Of a stretch of 64,000 bases of DNA, positions 36,212-44,909 are shown one piece after another (the first letter of the stretch is position 1; every line of letters begins with the position of its first letter). A program made the translations under genes and the position numbers. The DNA lies in assembly GCF_003314435.2 (NCBI RefSeq), contig NZ_QNVY02000001.1, positions 372,001 to 436,000 of the forward strand, given 5' to 3'. The stretch comes from Flavobacterium petrolei (GTDB lineage Bacteria; Bacteroidota; Bacteroidia; Flavobacteriales; Flavobacteriaceae). Under the pieces are notes generated by a model. It did not search any database. It had not been told where the DNA came from and saw nothing but the letters and a program-made list of their open reading frames with translations.

Positions 36212-36269
36212 TGTCAAGTAGAGCGCAGTCGAGACTAAGCGTTGAGTCTCGACTGCGCTCTACTTGACA
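36212..36269. repeat. 25-base perfect inverted repeat
   Basis: Left arm 36212-36236 and right arm 36245-36269 are perfectly complementary over 25 bases, with an eight-base loop AAGCGTTG. The arms are clearly richer in G+C than the surroundings and contain GCGCAGTCGAGACT, a string I associate with abundant Flavobacterium palindromes. It lies between the convergent ends of purT and the AraC gene, so it could also stop transcription, although no T run follows. Confidence 0.75.
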
Positions 36270-36300
36270 CACGTCTTAAGGAAACGACATTGATCCGTCT

Positions 36301-37164
36301 TTACTTTTTAGAAATACGAAAATCTGTCGGAGTCATTCCTGTATGTTTCTTGAACAATCGGGTGAAATAAGAATAATCATCAAAGCCTAATTCCGTTGCA
36401 ATTTCATTGACGGTAAACTTTTTATCCATCAGCATGCGTTTCGCTTCAAGGATAATTCTAGCTGTAATCACTTCTGTTGTGGTTTTTTGCAACATTTCAT
36501 TACAAATCCTGTTCAAGTGTTTCAAAGTAATATTGAGTTGTGAAGCGTAGAAAAAAGGCGCCTTTTCTGTTTTAAAATTATGCTCTAAAAGTACTTCGAA
36601 ATTTTTAATTTTCACATTATACGAATGTGCTTCGTGCAAATGTGTTTCACTATATTTTCTAGCAATTTCAATGTGAATAATATCCAACAAATTCATTATT
36701 TTATCTTGCTTCAAAAGCTGATTCGATTGTATTTCTACAATCAGACTTTCAAAATAAGGCAGAATCGCTTTCAATTCGGATGCGTCAAAAACCATTTCCG
36801 GTTTATTGTCCACCGAGGAATAAAATGGAAAGTCGGCGATTGTTTTTTGTCCAAAATAAAGATTATACATTTCCTGCGAGTAGAAAATTACAAATCCTTC
36901 CACGTCATCAGATAAATTCCAATGGTGCATTTGTCCGGGTTGCAGAAAAAACATACTTCCCTGCTGAATCGCAAACACATCAAAATCAATTTCATGTGTT
37001 CCCGAACCTTTGGTAAAAAAGACCAAAACATACGAATTATGCCTGTGCGGTTCCTCAACAAAACTATGATCAATTAAGTGATTTTTAAAGGTATTAATAT
37101 ACAAATCACTATTCACAGAATTGCAGTTAAACCGCTGAATGTTATAAATAGGATATTTTTTCAT
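36301..37164 (-). CDS. AraC family transcriptional regulator with cupin sensor
   Basis: 287 residues. The N-terminal cupin-like domain (about 35-110: EEPHRHNSYVLVFFTKGSG, QQGSMFFLQPGQMHHW) probably binds a small effector. The C-terminal 100 residues hold the two helix-turn-helix motifs of AraC proteins (LNITLKHLNRICNEML; VNEIATELGFDDYSYFTRLFKKHTGMTPTDFR). It is transcribed divergently from the DUF983 gene at 37257, which may be a target or only a neighbour. Effector and regulon are not visible. Confidence 0.93.
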   Translation of the reverse strand: MKKYPIYNIQRFNCNSVNSDLYINTFKNHLIDHSFVEEPHRHNSYVLVFFTKGSGTHEIDFDVFAIQQGSMFFLQPGQMHHWNLSDDVEGFVIFYSQEMYNLYFGQKTIADFPFYSSVDNKPEMVFDASELKAILPYFESLIVEIQSNQLLKQDKIMNLLDIIHIEIARKYSETHLHEAHSYNVKIKNFEVLLEHNFKTEKAPFFYASQLNITLKHLNRICNEMLQKTTTEVITARIILEAKRMLMDKKFTVNEIATELGFDDYSYFTRLFKKHTGMTPTDFRISKK

Positions 37165-37233
37165 TTTGCTCTAAATGTCTTTATTGTGCTATAATTAGCG
37201 AATATAGAAAACATCCATGACATGAATAAGAAA

Positions 37234-37241
37234 TACCTTTG
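37234..37241 (+). promoter_or_regulatory. promoter -7 box of the DUF983 gene
   Basis: TACCTTTG, exact consensus. It covers the alternative start at 37239, so translation must begin at the ATG at 37257, leaving a very short leader. Confidence 0.6.
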
Positions 37242-37256
37242 ATAAAAATAATTACG

Positions 37257-37619
37257 ATGTCAAATTCTATTGTACACATCTTGAATAATGATTGCCCTCA
37301 TTGTCTTAAAGGCAAAGTTTTCAATGAAAAAAGTATCTTTTTCAATTTTGGATTCCCTAAAATGAACGAATATTGTTCTCATTGCAATTACAAATTCGAA
37401 AAAGAACCCGGTTACTTTTTTGGAGCCATGTATGTAAATTATGGGTTAACAGTAGCACAAGGAATTGCGACTTATGTTATTGCCCAATTCTTCTTTACCG
37501 AAACTTTCGATTTACGAATCATTCCAATCATTGCCGTGGTGATTATTGCAATGGCTTCCATCAATATTCGTCTTTCCAGATTATTGTGGATTTACATGTT
37601 TAAAAATTATTCGATGTAA
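37257..37619 (+). CDS. DUF983 domain protein
   Basis: 120 residues from the ATG at 37257; the in-frame start at 37239 lies inside the promoter. Two CxxC pairs (NDCPHCLKG and EYCSHCNYKF) make an N-terminal zinc ribbon, followed by two membrane helices (NYGLTVAQGIATYVIAQFFF; IIPIIAVVIIAMASINI) and RLLWIYMF. This is the standard DUF983 layout, of unknown function, found in many bacteria and often near respiratory genes. Here it precedes a Cys-rich DUF6370 protein by 39 bases, suggesting a small metal- or redox-related pair. Confidence 0.86.
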   Translation: MSNSIVHILNNDCPHCLKGKVFNEKSIFFNFGFPKMNEYCSHCNYKFEKEPGYFFGAMYVNYGLTVAQGIATYVIAQFFFTETFDLRIIPIIAVVIIAMASINIRLSRLLWIYMFKNYSM

Positions 37620-37658
37620 AAAAACCTGTATCTTAGCTAAAGTAAAATTTAATCATTT

Positions 37659-37976
37659 ATGAAAAAGATACTATATTTAGCTATTTTGTTCTCTGCAACA
37701 CTTGCTAGCGCTCAGGATAAAAAAGAAGAACCAAAACCTCAAATTGTTGAAGCTTCGTGCGGACAATGTCAGTTTGGGATGGAAGGACATGGTTGTGAAT
37801 TAGCCGTTCGCATGGACGGAAAGTCCTATTTTGTTGACGGAAGTTCCATCGACTCCCACGGAGATGCACATGCCGATGATGGTTTTTGTGCGGCAATAAG
37901 AAAAGCGGAAGTTACTGGTAAAGTAGTTGATAATCGGTTCAAAGCTACTTCTTTTAAACTGTTGCCAAAAAAATAA
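37659..37976 (+). CDS. DUF6370 family protein, Cys-rich exported
   Basis: 105 residues with signal peptide MKKILYLAILFSATLASAQ. The mature part holds CGQCQFGMEGHGCELAVRM, a conserved Cys/His cluster, and a later Cys in DDGFCAAIRK, suggesting metal or redox binding in the periplasm. I recognise the CGxCxFGMxGxGCxLA pattern as DUF6370. It follows the DUF983 gene and shares the terminator at 37981 with the convergent gene. Function unknown. Confidence 0.75.
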   Translation: MKKILYLAILFSATLASAQDKKEEPKPQIVEASCGQCQFGMEGHGCELAVRMDGKSYFVDGSSIDSHGDAHADDGFCAAIRKAEVTGKVVDNRFKATSFKLLPKK

Positions 37977-37980
37977 AAAA

Positions 37981-38008
37981 AGGGCTTAAAGAAAATTCTT
38001 TAAGCCCT
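37981..38008. terminator. bidirectional terminator
   Basis: Perfect 13-base stem AGGGCTTAAAGAA / TTCTTTAAGCCCT with a two-base loop, A-rich on the left and TTAT on the right, between two convergent genes. Confidence 0.8.
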
Positions 38009-38014
38009 TTATCA

Positions 38015-39658
38015 TTAATTCGATTTCATACTCAATTTGAGATTACTATTCTCAAAACTCGAGATATCAATCACTTCTTCCAAGTCTACATCAAAAGAAA
38101 TTGTGACACTATCACCCACCATGGTCACCGGCAATTGATTGGATATTTGGGATGAACCCACAAAAATATTAGGATAATCTTTGACTTTAAAATAATAGAA
38201 GCTATTCCCGTTTTTTACATCATTTTGGATTCGGGTCACGACTGATTTCAGCGATTTTTTATTGGAAACACTATTCGGATTTATTTTATTATCCGCCATA
38301 TTATAAACGTTTTTAAACGAAGTCAAGGTTTCTCGCATGGTATTGCCCACACCCACAATCGTATAATCTGAAATGGCAACCATCGCAAACATTTTAACCA
38401 AGCCGCCATCATCTTTCAGCGTCATCACATAAGTCGGAATATTATTAATGTTGTACGGAATAGGCAACGACGCCTTGTATCCTTTCTCCTGAACTTTCCC
38501 TTGTGCAGAGCTTTGAGCAGCAAATTCTGTTGCGCCACCTTGTTTATAAAAGGTTGTTTCTTTGGTTCTGGTATCCACCAAAACAAAACCTACAGCAGAC
38601 TCTTCTTTCCCCACGGAAGTCAATCCGGTGTACCAATAGGATTTATTGTCTTTTCCGTAAACCAATGTCAATCCTTCCGTAATTTGAAGTTTATCTTGAT
38701 TAGAAAAATTCCAATACCCGTGAACGTATTCGCCCCAATCATTCAATTGATCTTCTATGAAATCCAAAGGCTGAATTCGGTCCACCCATTTTGGCGTTTT
38801 AGGAATTGAATATTCATTTATAACACCCGATTGCGCATCAACCACAATAACTCCTGTCGCTTCTTTTCCTGAGAAACCAATTTTTTTTCCATATTTCGTA
38901 ACAATCCAAAACGGATTTCCAGCATCATCAATCTCAAAACTAAAATCAGCCAAACCAACCGTAGCATTTCCGTTAAAATAAACGTGTCTGTGAATATCGC
39001 TTTGAAAATAGGCGCCTTGCTGGTACTTAATTTTAATATCCTTCCCTCCTATACTCTGAACTAATTTTACATCACGTTCATTAGTTGCAGAAACCATAAC
39101 ATATCCCGCAGTTCCTTCTTGGTTGTTAAACCATTTTAAAAAACCCGAATGCAATAAAGGCGCAACCCAATACAAGTTGTTATTGACTTTTTGGATGCAA
39201 AAATCACCTAATTCTACCTGACTTCCCAAAGCGGGTTGCGAACCTAAAATTTTCTCTCCTAAAAGATGCGCTAATTCCTCATCGACAACACGGATTTTAT
39301 CAATAGAAATTGGAGCAATATGATTGGTGATTTTTTGACCGTTTTTAACCTCGCCAATTAATTTTTGATACGAATCGCTCCGGAACATTTTTAGGCTGGT
39401 TACAAAAGGAAGCGCAGTACAATACACCAAAAGCAGTCCTGCCAAAACAAATAAAATCTTGTTTGGCTTAGAGACAATCTTGACCTGTTTGGTTTGTTGA
39501 GAAACCGTTAATCCAAGAGAAAAAATAATAGCAAGAAGTACTAAAACCAACAAAATAAAGGCAAAACCCGTAAAACCATAATTGATTACCGGCAGGATGC
39601 CATAAAACAAGAAAAACCCAAAAAGGAACAAGAAAACAATACCAACTATCTTTTTCAT
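38015..39658 (-). CDS. unknown membrane-anchored protein, 547 residues
   Basis: I do not recognise the family with certainty. Three membrane helices at the N-terminus (about 3-24, 28-50 and 68-88) are followed by about 450 residues that look extracytoplasmic. These contain two similar modules around the strings ATGVIVVDAQSGVINEYSI and AVGFVLVDTRTKETTFYKQ, each a strand-turn-strand with DxxTxE-like endings, reminiscent of PepSY-like domains. The C-terminal 60 residues (YYFKVKDYPNIFVGSS, SVTISFDVDLEEV) are beta-rich. It stands alone, convergent with the DUF6370 gene and divergent from the two-component system. Confidence 0.7.
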   Translation of the reverse strand: MKKIVGIVFLFLFGFFLFYGILPVINYGFTGFAFILLVLVLLAIIFSLGLTVSQQTKQVKIVSKPNKILFVLAGLLLVYCTALPFVTSLKMFRSDSYQKLIGEVKNGQKITNHIAPISIDKIRVVDEELAHLLGEKILGSQPALGSQVELGDFCIQKVNNNLYWVAPLLHSGFLKWFNNQEGTAGYVMVSATNERDVKLVQSIGGKDIKIKYQQGAYFQSDIHRHVYFNGNATVGLADFSFEIDDAGNPFWIVTKYGKKIGFSGKEATGVIVVDAQSGVINEYSIPKTPKWVDRIQPLDFIEDQLNDWGEYVHGYWNFSNQDKLQITEGLTLVYGKDNKSYWYTGLTSVGKEESAVGFVLVDTRTKETTFYKQGGATEFAAQSSAQGKVQEKGYKASLPIPYNINNIPTYVMTLKDDGGLVKMFAMVAISDYTIVGVGNTMRETLTSFKNVYNMADNKINPNSVSNKKSLKSVVTRIQNDVKNGNSFYYFKVKDYPNIFVGSSQISNQLPVTMVGDSVTISFDVDLEEVIDISSFENSNLKLSMKSN

Positions 39659-39859
39659 AACGCTGTTTTTTATAGTTTATTAGTTTACACAAAACGAAAA
39701 ATGTTACAGAAAAAAGTAGTAATAAATCAATATTAAAGACCAAAAAAATGTTCTGGTTTGGATCAAAAAAGCTAAAAATACAACTTTCAACTATTTATAA
39801 GGTTTTGTTAATATTAGTTTAGCAGCGGTTTTTTCGAAAAAAAACAAAAGTTTAATCAT

Positions 39860-39867
39860 TAGATTTG
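39860..39867 (+). promoter_or_regulatory. promoter -7 box of the two-component operon
   Basis: TAGATTTG, exact consensus. It ends at the GTG at 39867, which therefore cannot be the translation start; ATGs follow at 39879 and 39885. Confidence 0.55.
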
Positions 39868-39884
39868 TGGAAATCGTAATGTTA

Positions 39885-40559
39885 ATGAAGTTATTAATAG
39901 TTGAAGATGAACCTAATCTTTCGTCAATTATCCGCAAAGGATTTTCAGAAAAAAATCACGAAGTAAGTGTTGCGCTTGATGGCACAACAGCATTAGATTT
40001 ACTTTCGAATCACAATTTTGATGTGGTAATTCTAGATGTAATGTTGCCTGACATTAATGGAATTGAAATTTGCAGACGTTTGCGAGCCGCGAAAAATTTT
40101 GTTCCCATTTTGTTGTTAACCGCTTTAGGAAGCACTGAAAATATAATAAACGGATTGAATTCCGGAGCCGATGATTATTTATTGAAACCCTTTAAATTCC
40201 TGGAACTTGACGCAAGGGTCAACGCACTTTCCAGACGGGCGGGTCAAGTACAAAAACCGAATGAAATTATCACTATTGATGATCTTCAAATTAATTCGAA
40301 AACAAAATCCGTATCCAGAAATGGAGACACTATTGTACTGACGGCCAAAGAATTTAAACTTTTATATTATCTGGCCATTAACTCTGAGACAATTTTATCC
40401 CGTGAGCAACTTTTAGACAATGTTTGGGATATTAATTTTGAGATGAACACCAATGTGATTGATGTTTACATTAACTATTTGAGGAAAAAAATTGACAAAC
40501 CATACGACACTAAATTAATCCACACCATGAAAGGTTTGGGTTATGTACTGAAACCATAA
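39885..40559 (+). CDS. OmpR/PhoB-type response regulator
   Basis: 224 residues from the ATG at 39885, which gives the canonical receiver start MKLLIVEDE; an ATG two codons earlier (39879) is possible. Receiver domain: acidic pair Asp8-Glu9, phospho-acceptor Asp51 in VVILDVMLPD, Lys in LLKPFKF. The C-terminal winged helix (TAKEFKLLYYLAIN, TNVIDVYINYLRKKID, THMKG-like LIHTMKGLGYVL) is of OmpR type. The kinase gene starts three bases after the stop. The stimulus is unknown; following genes encode a Usp-like protein and a bestrophin. Confidence 0.95.
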   Translation: MKLLIVEDEPNLSSIIRKGFSEKNHEVSVALDGTTALDLLSNHNFDVVILDVMLPDINGIEICRRLRAAKNFVPILLLTALGSTENIINGLNSGADDYLLKPFKFLELDARVNALSRRAGQVQKPNEIITIDDLQINSKTKSVSRNGDTIVLTAKEFKLLYYLAINSETILSREQLLDNVWDINFEMNTNVIDVYINYLRKKIDKPYDTKLIHTMKGLGYVLKP

Positions 40560-40562
40560 AAA

Positions 40563-41951
40563 ATGCAGATTAAGAAAAAAATTACCTTTACCTATATTGC
40601 GCTTTCAACCCTCAGCACACTTTTACTAAGTTTGGTGGTTTTCTTTTTGTTCAAACAAAATAACCAATATCATTTTTTAAAAAGATTACAAGATCGGGCT
40701 AAAATTGTGGCGTCGATTCATTATCAAAATGACCCTGTAAAAACTCGTTATTTCAAAGAATTTAAAGCCAATGGACTTGAAGAACTGATTGATGAGAACA
40801 ATTATGTGTTAAAAGTCAGTGGAAAAAATACCTTTGAATATAACACCGATCTCGATTTACCAGCTGATTTCTATTCGAAAGTAATGGTCAATGGTTCTAA
40901 TTGGATAGAAAACAGCAACCGCTATTTTTATGCCCAAACTTTTACGGAATCCAATCAAAAATATATTGTAATCATTACTGCAATAGACCGCAGGGGAAAT
41001 GTCAGCAGTATCTATATCATTCAAATTCTGTTTTTTGGAGGGCTGGCTTTTATATTATTGGCGTATTTTCTTGGTAGATTTCTGGCCAGAAGAGTCATCA
41101 ATCCAGTAGCGCGAATTACGGATGAAGTAAAAATAATTAGCGCATCAAATCTTCACAACCGCCTTCCTGAGACTAAGAGTTCGGATGAAATTGGTGATTT
41201 GACAAAGACGTTTAACAATATGCTGGACCGATTGGAAACCTCATTTGAAATTCAGGCAAATTTTATCAATAATGCGTCACATGAACTAAAAACTCCCGTA
41301 ACAACCATCATTGCTGAAGCAGAAATCATGCTTTTGAAAGAAAGAAATGTTGCGGATTACATTGCATCTTTAGAAAATATTCACAGTCAGGCATCCCGAC
41401 TTGGCGATCTTACAGAAAGTCTTCTGAAACTTACACAAACCGGTTATGACGGTAAAAAACAATTATTAGATATCGTCCGTATTGATGAACTTTTAATGGA
41501 TGTAAAATCAGATATTGACAAAATTTACCCCAACAACAGAGTAACTATTAAGATCCAGAAAATTCCAAGTGACCCAAGCTTGCTGGAAATCCCTTGTAAC
41601 AAATCTTTATTGGAACTTTCATTGAATAATATTATCGCGAATGGAGTCAAATATTCGGATAACGAAACGGTATTTGTTACTTTATCTGCCAACAACTCAA
41701 GTATCAAAATTTCAATTACCGATATTGGAATTGGTATTCCCGCGGAAGATATTCCACATCTTTATGAGCCTTTCTTTCGAGGCAAAAAAGCATCAAAATA
41801 TAATGGCTATGGTTTAGGGCTTCCGCTTGCCATGAAAATAATCCGGATGCACAACGGAGAACTTCTAATACAATCGGAACCTGACAAAGGGACAATTGTA
41901 AATATTACTTTTAATACGGTCAACATTAAAAATTCTAATGTTAATTCTTAG
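40563..41951 (+). CDS. sensor histidine kinase (HAMP, HisKA, HATPase)
   Basis: 462 residues. Two membrane helices (about 7-30 and 152-173) enclose a periplasmic sensor of about 120 residues. Next come a HAMP domain (RRVINPVARITDEV), the phospho-accepting His240 in NASHELKTPVTTI, and the ATPase domain with N box (LNNIIANGVKYS), DIGIGIPAEDI and GYGLGLPLA. It phosphorylates the regulator encoded just upstream; same operon. No ligand motif is recognisable in the sensor. Confidence 0.95.
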   Translation: MQIKKKITFTYIALSTLSTLLLSLVVFFLFKQNNQYHFLKRLQDRAKIVASIHYQNDPVKTRYFKEFKANGLEELIDENNYVLKVSGKNTFEYNTDLDLPADFYSKVMVNGSNWIENSNRYFYAQTFTESNQKYIVIITAIDRRGNVSSIYIIQILFFGGLAFILLAYFLGRFLARRVINPVARITDEVKIISASNLHNRLPETKSSDEIGDLTKTFNNMLDRLETSFEIQANFINNASHELKTPVTTIIAEAEIMLLKERNVADYIASLENIHSQASRLGDLTESLLKLTQTGYDGKKQLLDIVRIDELLMDVKSDIDKIYPNNRVTIKIQKIPSDPSLLEIPCNKSLLELSLNNIIANGVKYSDNETVFVTLSANNSSIKISITDIGIGIPAEDIPHLYEPFFRGKKASKYNGYGLGLPLAMKIIRMHNGELLIQSEPDKGTIVNITFNTVNIKNSNVNS

Positions 41952-42031
41952 AATATTCTAATTTTAATTTAAGGTTGCTATAAACTGGGAACTGTTATTT
42001 TGTATGTATAAAGAAATCAAATCTGCTACAT

Positions 42032-42739
42032 ATGAAAAATATTCTTATCCCATCGACATTACAAAACGACACAATCAATGCTGTAAAAACAGCTATTAAT
42101 TCTGCAAATGGCAACCAATGTCAGCTCACATTAATGTTACTTACAGATATTCCTGACACGTTTTCCTCTGCCAGTTTATTGCGAAATATCAATACAGGCT
42201 TAAACTCAACCCAAGAAAATGTTTTGGATCTGTGTCGCCAAATCATCTCTGAAAGTAAAAATTGCAGCTTAAAAATCCACCATCAATACGGAATTTCTTC
42301 ACCGGTTTTTAAAAATTTAGCAAGCCATTTCAACATTGGTTTAACCATTATAACTCCTTCTTTTAAATCTTCAAAAAAGAAAATCAATTCTTTTTGCATC
42401 CAAATTATTTCCAATAGCAAATGTCCGATTCTGCATACCAACGCAAACTTTGACCAAGACATATTTAGCCAAGCTTTATACCTTAAAAATTCAGATTCAC
42501 TCCTTCATGCAGAAGATTTGCAAGCTTATGTGAATACACTTTTTTCTTTGAAAATTGTAAGTGAAAGCGAAACGAACGAAAGCCAACCTTTTTTGAGCGA
42601 TACAATAGCTAAAAACAACATCAACATATTGATTGAAACCAGAAAACCAAAGAAATTAAAACTATTAAAGAAAGAAAAAGCAGCACTCAACGAGTTACTA
42701 GGATTACCAGTTCTTTCATTATACGAAGAGATTTACTAG
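42032..42739 (+). CDS. universal-stress-protein-like protein
   Basis: 235 residues, cytosolic. The start (MKNILIPSTLQNDTINAVKTAINSA) and the pattern CQLTLMLLTDI, LKIHHQYGI, IGLTIITPS, SKCPILHTNAN fit the alternating strands and helices of a Usp domain. The ATP-binding glycine loop of classical UspA (GxxGxxG...S/T) is absent, so it would be an ATP-independent or diverged member. The C-terminal 90 residues are a second, degenerate half. It follows the two-component system in the same direction by 80 bases. Confidence 0.6.
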   Translation: MKNILIPSTLQNDTINAVKTAINSANGNQCQLTLMLLTDIPDTFSSASLLRNINTGLNSTQENVLDLCRQIISESKNCSLKIHHQYGISSPVFKNLASHFNIGLTIITPSFKSSKKKINSFCIQIISNSKCPILHTNANFDQDIFSQALYLKNSDSLLHAEDLQAYVNTLFSLKIVSESETNESQPFLSDTIAKNNINILIETRKPKKLKLLKKEKAALNELLGLPVLSLYEEIY

Positions 42740-42778
42740 GGAAATCAAATGATTGTTTAAAATTTTAATCCAAAGTAT

Positions 42779-43729
42779 ATGTTATTAAATAAAAAAATTC
42801 CAATGAAATATGTGTTGGGTAAAATAAGAACCGAATTGACATTAGTCATTGTGTTTTGTATTTCCTTTCAAATGTTTCATTATTTCTTCGAAACGATTTC
42901 AACCAATATTCCTATTGCGATACCTACAATAATTGGAACCATTATTTCATTATTACTGGCATTCAAATCGAACCAAGCGTATGACCGCTGGTGGGAAGCA
43001 AGAATAATTTGGGGTTCTATTGTCAACGATTCCAGAACGTTATTGCGCCAGATCATTATTTTTTATGATGATCCAGATTTTTCGGTTCAGGCAAACGATT
43101 TTAAAGAAAAATTTGCCAAAAGACAAGCAGCTTGGTGTTATAGTCTTGGACAGTCGCTCCGAGAAAAAGATCCTTTAAAGCCAATAAAAGGTTTACTGGA
43201 CGAAGACGAATTGCGTTTTGTAAAAAAACACAAACATGTTCCTAACGCAATTTTACTGTTACATGCCAAAGATTTAAAAAAAGCGCTCAGTAGCGGTAAA
43301 ATTAATGTTTACCAACAGGTAGAAATAGACAATACATTATCGCGATTGTGTGATTCGATGGGTAAATGTGAACGTATAAAAAACACCATTTTCCCAACAA
43401 CTTATAGTATGTACATTAGGTTTGCATTGTGTTTGTTTATTATTCTATTGCCTTTTGGCTTGATAAATAACATTGGTTGGCTTCAAATCCCACTAGTAAC
43501 AACTATTGCTGCCGCTTTTTTCTTAATCGAAAAAATGGCTATTCATTTGCAGGATCCATTTGAAAACAGACCTACAGACACTCCTGTAAGTGCTATTTCA
43601 AATACCATTGAAAAAAACCTTATGCAAATGGTAAACGAATATCGAGATGAGTTTGAAGAAGAATATTATTCATACCAAACAGCGAATCAACCCATTAAAC
43701 CGCTAAAAAACACGTATTTCGTACTTTAA
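42779..43729 (+). CDS. bestrophin family protein (anion channel)
   Basis: 316 residues, inner-membrane protein of the bestrophin-like (UPF0187) family. Recognised by TIIGTIISLLLAFKSNQAYDRWWEARIIWGSIVNDSRTL-type sequence at about 45-85, where the FKSNQAYDRWWEAR block is diagnostic. Four main hydrophobic segments occur at about 17-35, 44-62, 216-236 and 240-256, and a C-terminal helix carries DPFENRPTDTPVSAI. Bacterial homologues form pentameric ion channels. Ion selectivity cannot be judged. It is followed by a terminator. Confidence 0.9.
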   Translation: MLLNKKIPMKYVLGKIRTELTLVIVFCISFQMFHYFFETISTNIPIAIPTIIGTIISLLLAFKSNQAYDRWWEARIIWGSIVNDSRTLLRQIIIFYDDPDFSVQANDFKEKFAKRQAAWCYSLGQSLREKDPLKPIKGLLDEDELRFVKKHKHVPNAILLLHAKDLKKALSSGKINVYQQVEIDNTLSRLCDSMGKCERIKNTIFPTTYSMYIRFALCLFIILLPFGLINNIGWLQIPLVTTIAAAFFLIEKMAIHLQDPFENRPTDTPVSAISNTIEKNLMQMVNEYRDEFEEEYYSYQTANQPIKPLKNTYFVL

Positions 43730-43748
43730 AATTTTCATTTTTAGTGCC

Positions 43749-43781
43749 AATCCACTCTATTTATTGGGGTGGATTTTTTTA
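43749..43781 (+). terminator. terminator after the bestrophin gene
   Basis: Seven-base stem AATCCAC (43749-43755) / GTGGATT (43769-43775) followed by a T run. Confidence 0.6.
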
Positions 43782-43866
43782 TATTAAATGTTTGTTTGAA
43801 AATCGGCATCTCTTTTTCGATAGGAAAACGACTTAAAGCGATAGTTTTAAATACCGTAAAAAATAG

Positions 43867-43874
43867 TATTTTTG
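43867..43874 (+). promoter_or_regulatory. promoter -7 box of fabD
   Basis: TATTTTTG, exact consensus, with a leader of about 55 bases to the ATG at 43934. Confidence 0.6.
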
Positions 43875-43933
43875 CATCCCGATTGAAACTGATTTTTCAA
43901 TCTATACATTTTTTCAATCTTTAAATTAGACAC

Positions 43934-44809
43934 ATGAAAGCATACGTATTTCCAGGTCAAGGCGCACAATTCACAGGAATGGGTAAAGACTTATATGAAA
44001 ATTCTGCTCTTGCAAAAGAATTATTCGAAAAAGCCAATGAAATTTTAGGTTTCCGCATCACAGACATAATGTTTGAAGGAACTGCAGAAGAATTGAAAGA
44101 AACCAAAGTAACGCAACCGGCCGTTTTCTTGCATTCGGTGATTTTAGCAAAAACATTAGGCGAAGATTTCAAACCAGAAATGGTAGCGGGACATTCATTG
44201 GGTGAATTCTCAGCTTTAGTGGCGAACGGAGCTTTATCCTTTGAAGACGGATTAAAATTAGTTTCACAAAGAGCTTTGGCAATGCAAAAAGCCTGCGAAA
44301 TAAAACCTTCGACTATGGCAGCAGTTTTAGGATTGGCTGACAATATCGTTGAAGAAGTTTGCGCTTCAATTGACGGAATTGTTGTGGCCGCAAATTACAA
44401 CTGCCCGGGACAATTAGTGATTTCTGGAGAAACATCAGCAGTCGAAAAAGCGTGTGAAGCGATGAAAGCAGCAGGTGCAAAACGTGCTTTGTTATTACCA
44501 GTTGGTGGTGCTTTTCACTCTCCAATGATGGAGCCGGCACGTGAAGAACTAGCTGCAGCTATTGAAGAAACTACTTTCTCTACTCCTATTTGTCCAGTAT
44601 ATCAAAATGTGACGGCAAAGGCAGTTTCAGATCCAAGCGAAATCAAGAAGAATTTAATTATCCAATTGACAGCACCTGTAAAATGGACGCAATCGGTACA
44701 ACAAATGATTGCTGACGGAGCCACTTTATTTACTGAAGTAGGTCCTGGAAAAGTATTGGCAGGATTGATTGGAAAAATTGATAAAGAAGCGGTTACTGCA
44801 AATGCATAA
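43934..44809 (+). CDS. fabD: malonyl-CoA:ACP transacylase
   Basis: Loads malonyl groups onto acyl carrier protein for fatty acid synthesis. 291 residues. N-terminal FPGQGAQFTGMG, nucleophile Ser88 in GHSLGEFSAL, the Arg in LVSQRALAMQKA, the catalytic His in LPVGGAFHSPMM and the final GPGKVLAGLI are all present. Single gene, outside a fab cluster, closed by a terminator at 44834. Confidence 0.97.
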   Translation: MKAYVFPGQGAQFTGMGKDLYENSALAKELFEKANEILGFRITDIMFEGTAEELKETKVTQPAVFLHSVILAKTLGEDFKPEMVAGHSLGEFSALVANGALSFEDGLKLVSQRALAMQKACEIKPSTMAAVLGLADNIVEEVCASIDGIVVAANYNCPGQLVISGETSAVEKACEAMKAAGAKRALLLPVGGAFHSPMMEPAREELAAAIEETTFSTPICPVYQNVTAKAVSDPSEIKKNLIIQLTAPVKWTQSVQQMIADGATLFTEVGPGKVLAGLIGKIDKEAVTANA

Positions 44810-44833
44810 TTAGCCTTTAATGTTCAAAATAGT

Positions 44834-44869
44834 ATCCTCATAAACTCTGGTTGATGAGGATTTTTTTTT
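44834..44869 (+). terminator. fabD terminator
   Basis: Stem ATCCTCAT (44834-44841) / ATGAGGAT (44854-44861) followed by eight or more T's. Confidence 0.75.
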
Positions 44870-44909
44870 ATCTTTATAGAACGAGTTCAAATTAATTTTA
44901 ACTTTTAAA

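Noticed and set aside
43957-44343. 128-codon frame on the minus strand opposite fabD
   Set aside because: It lies entirely antisense to a certain gene, its product is a low-complexity Ser/Ala/Pro-rich string, and there is no promoter.
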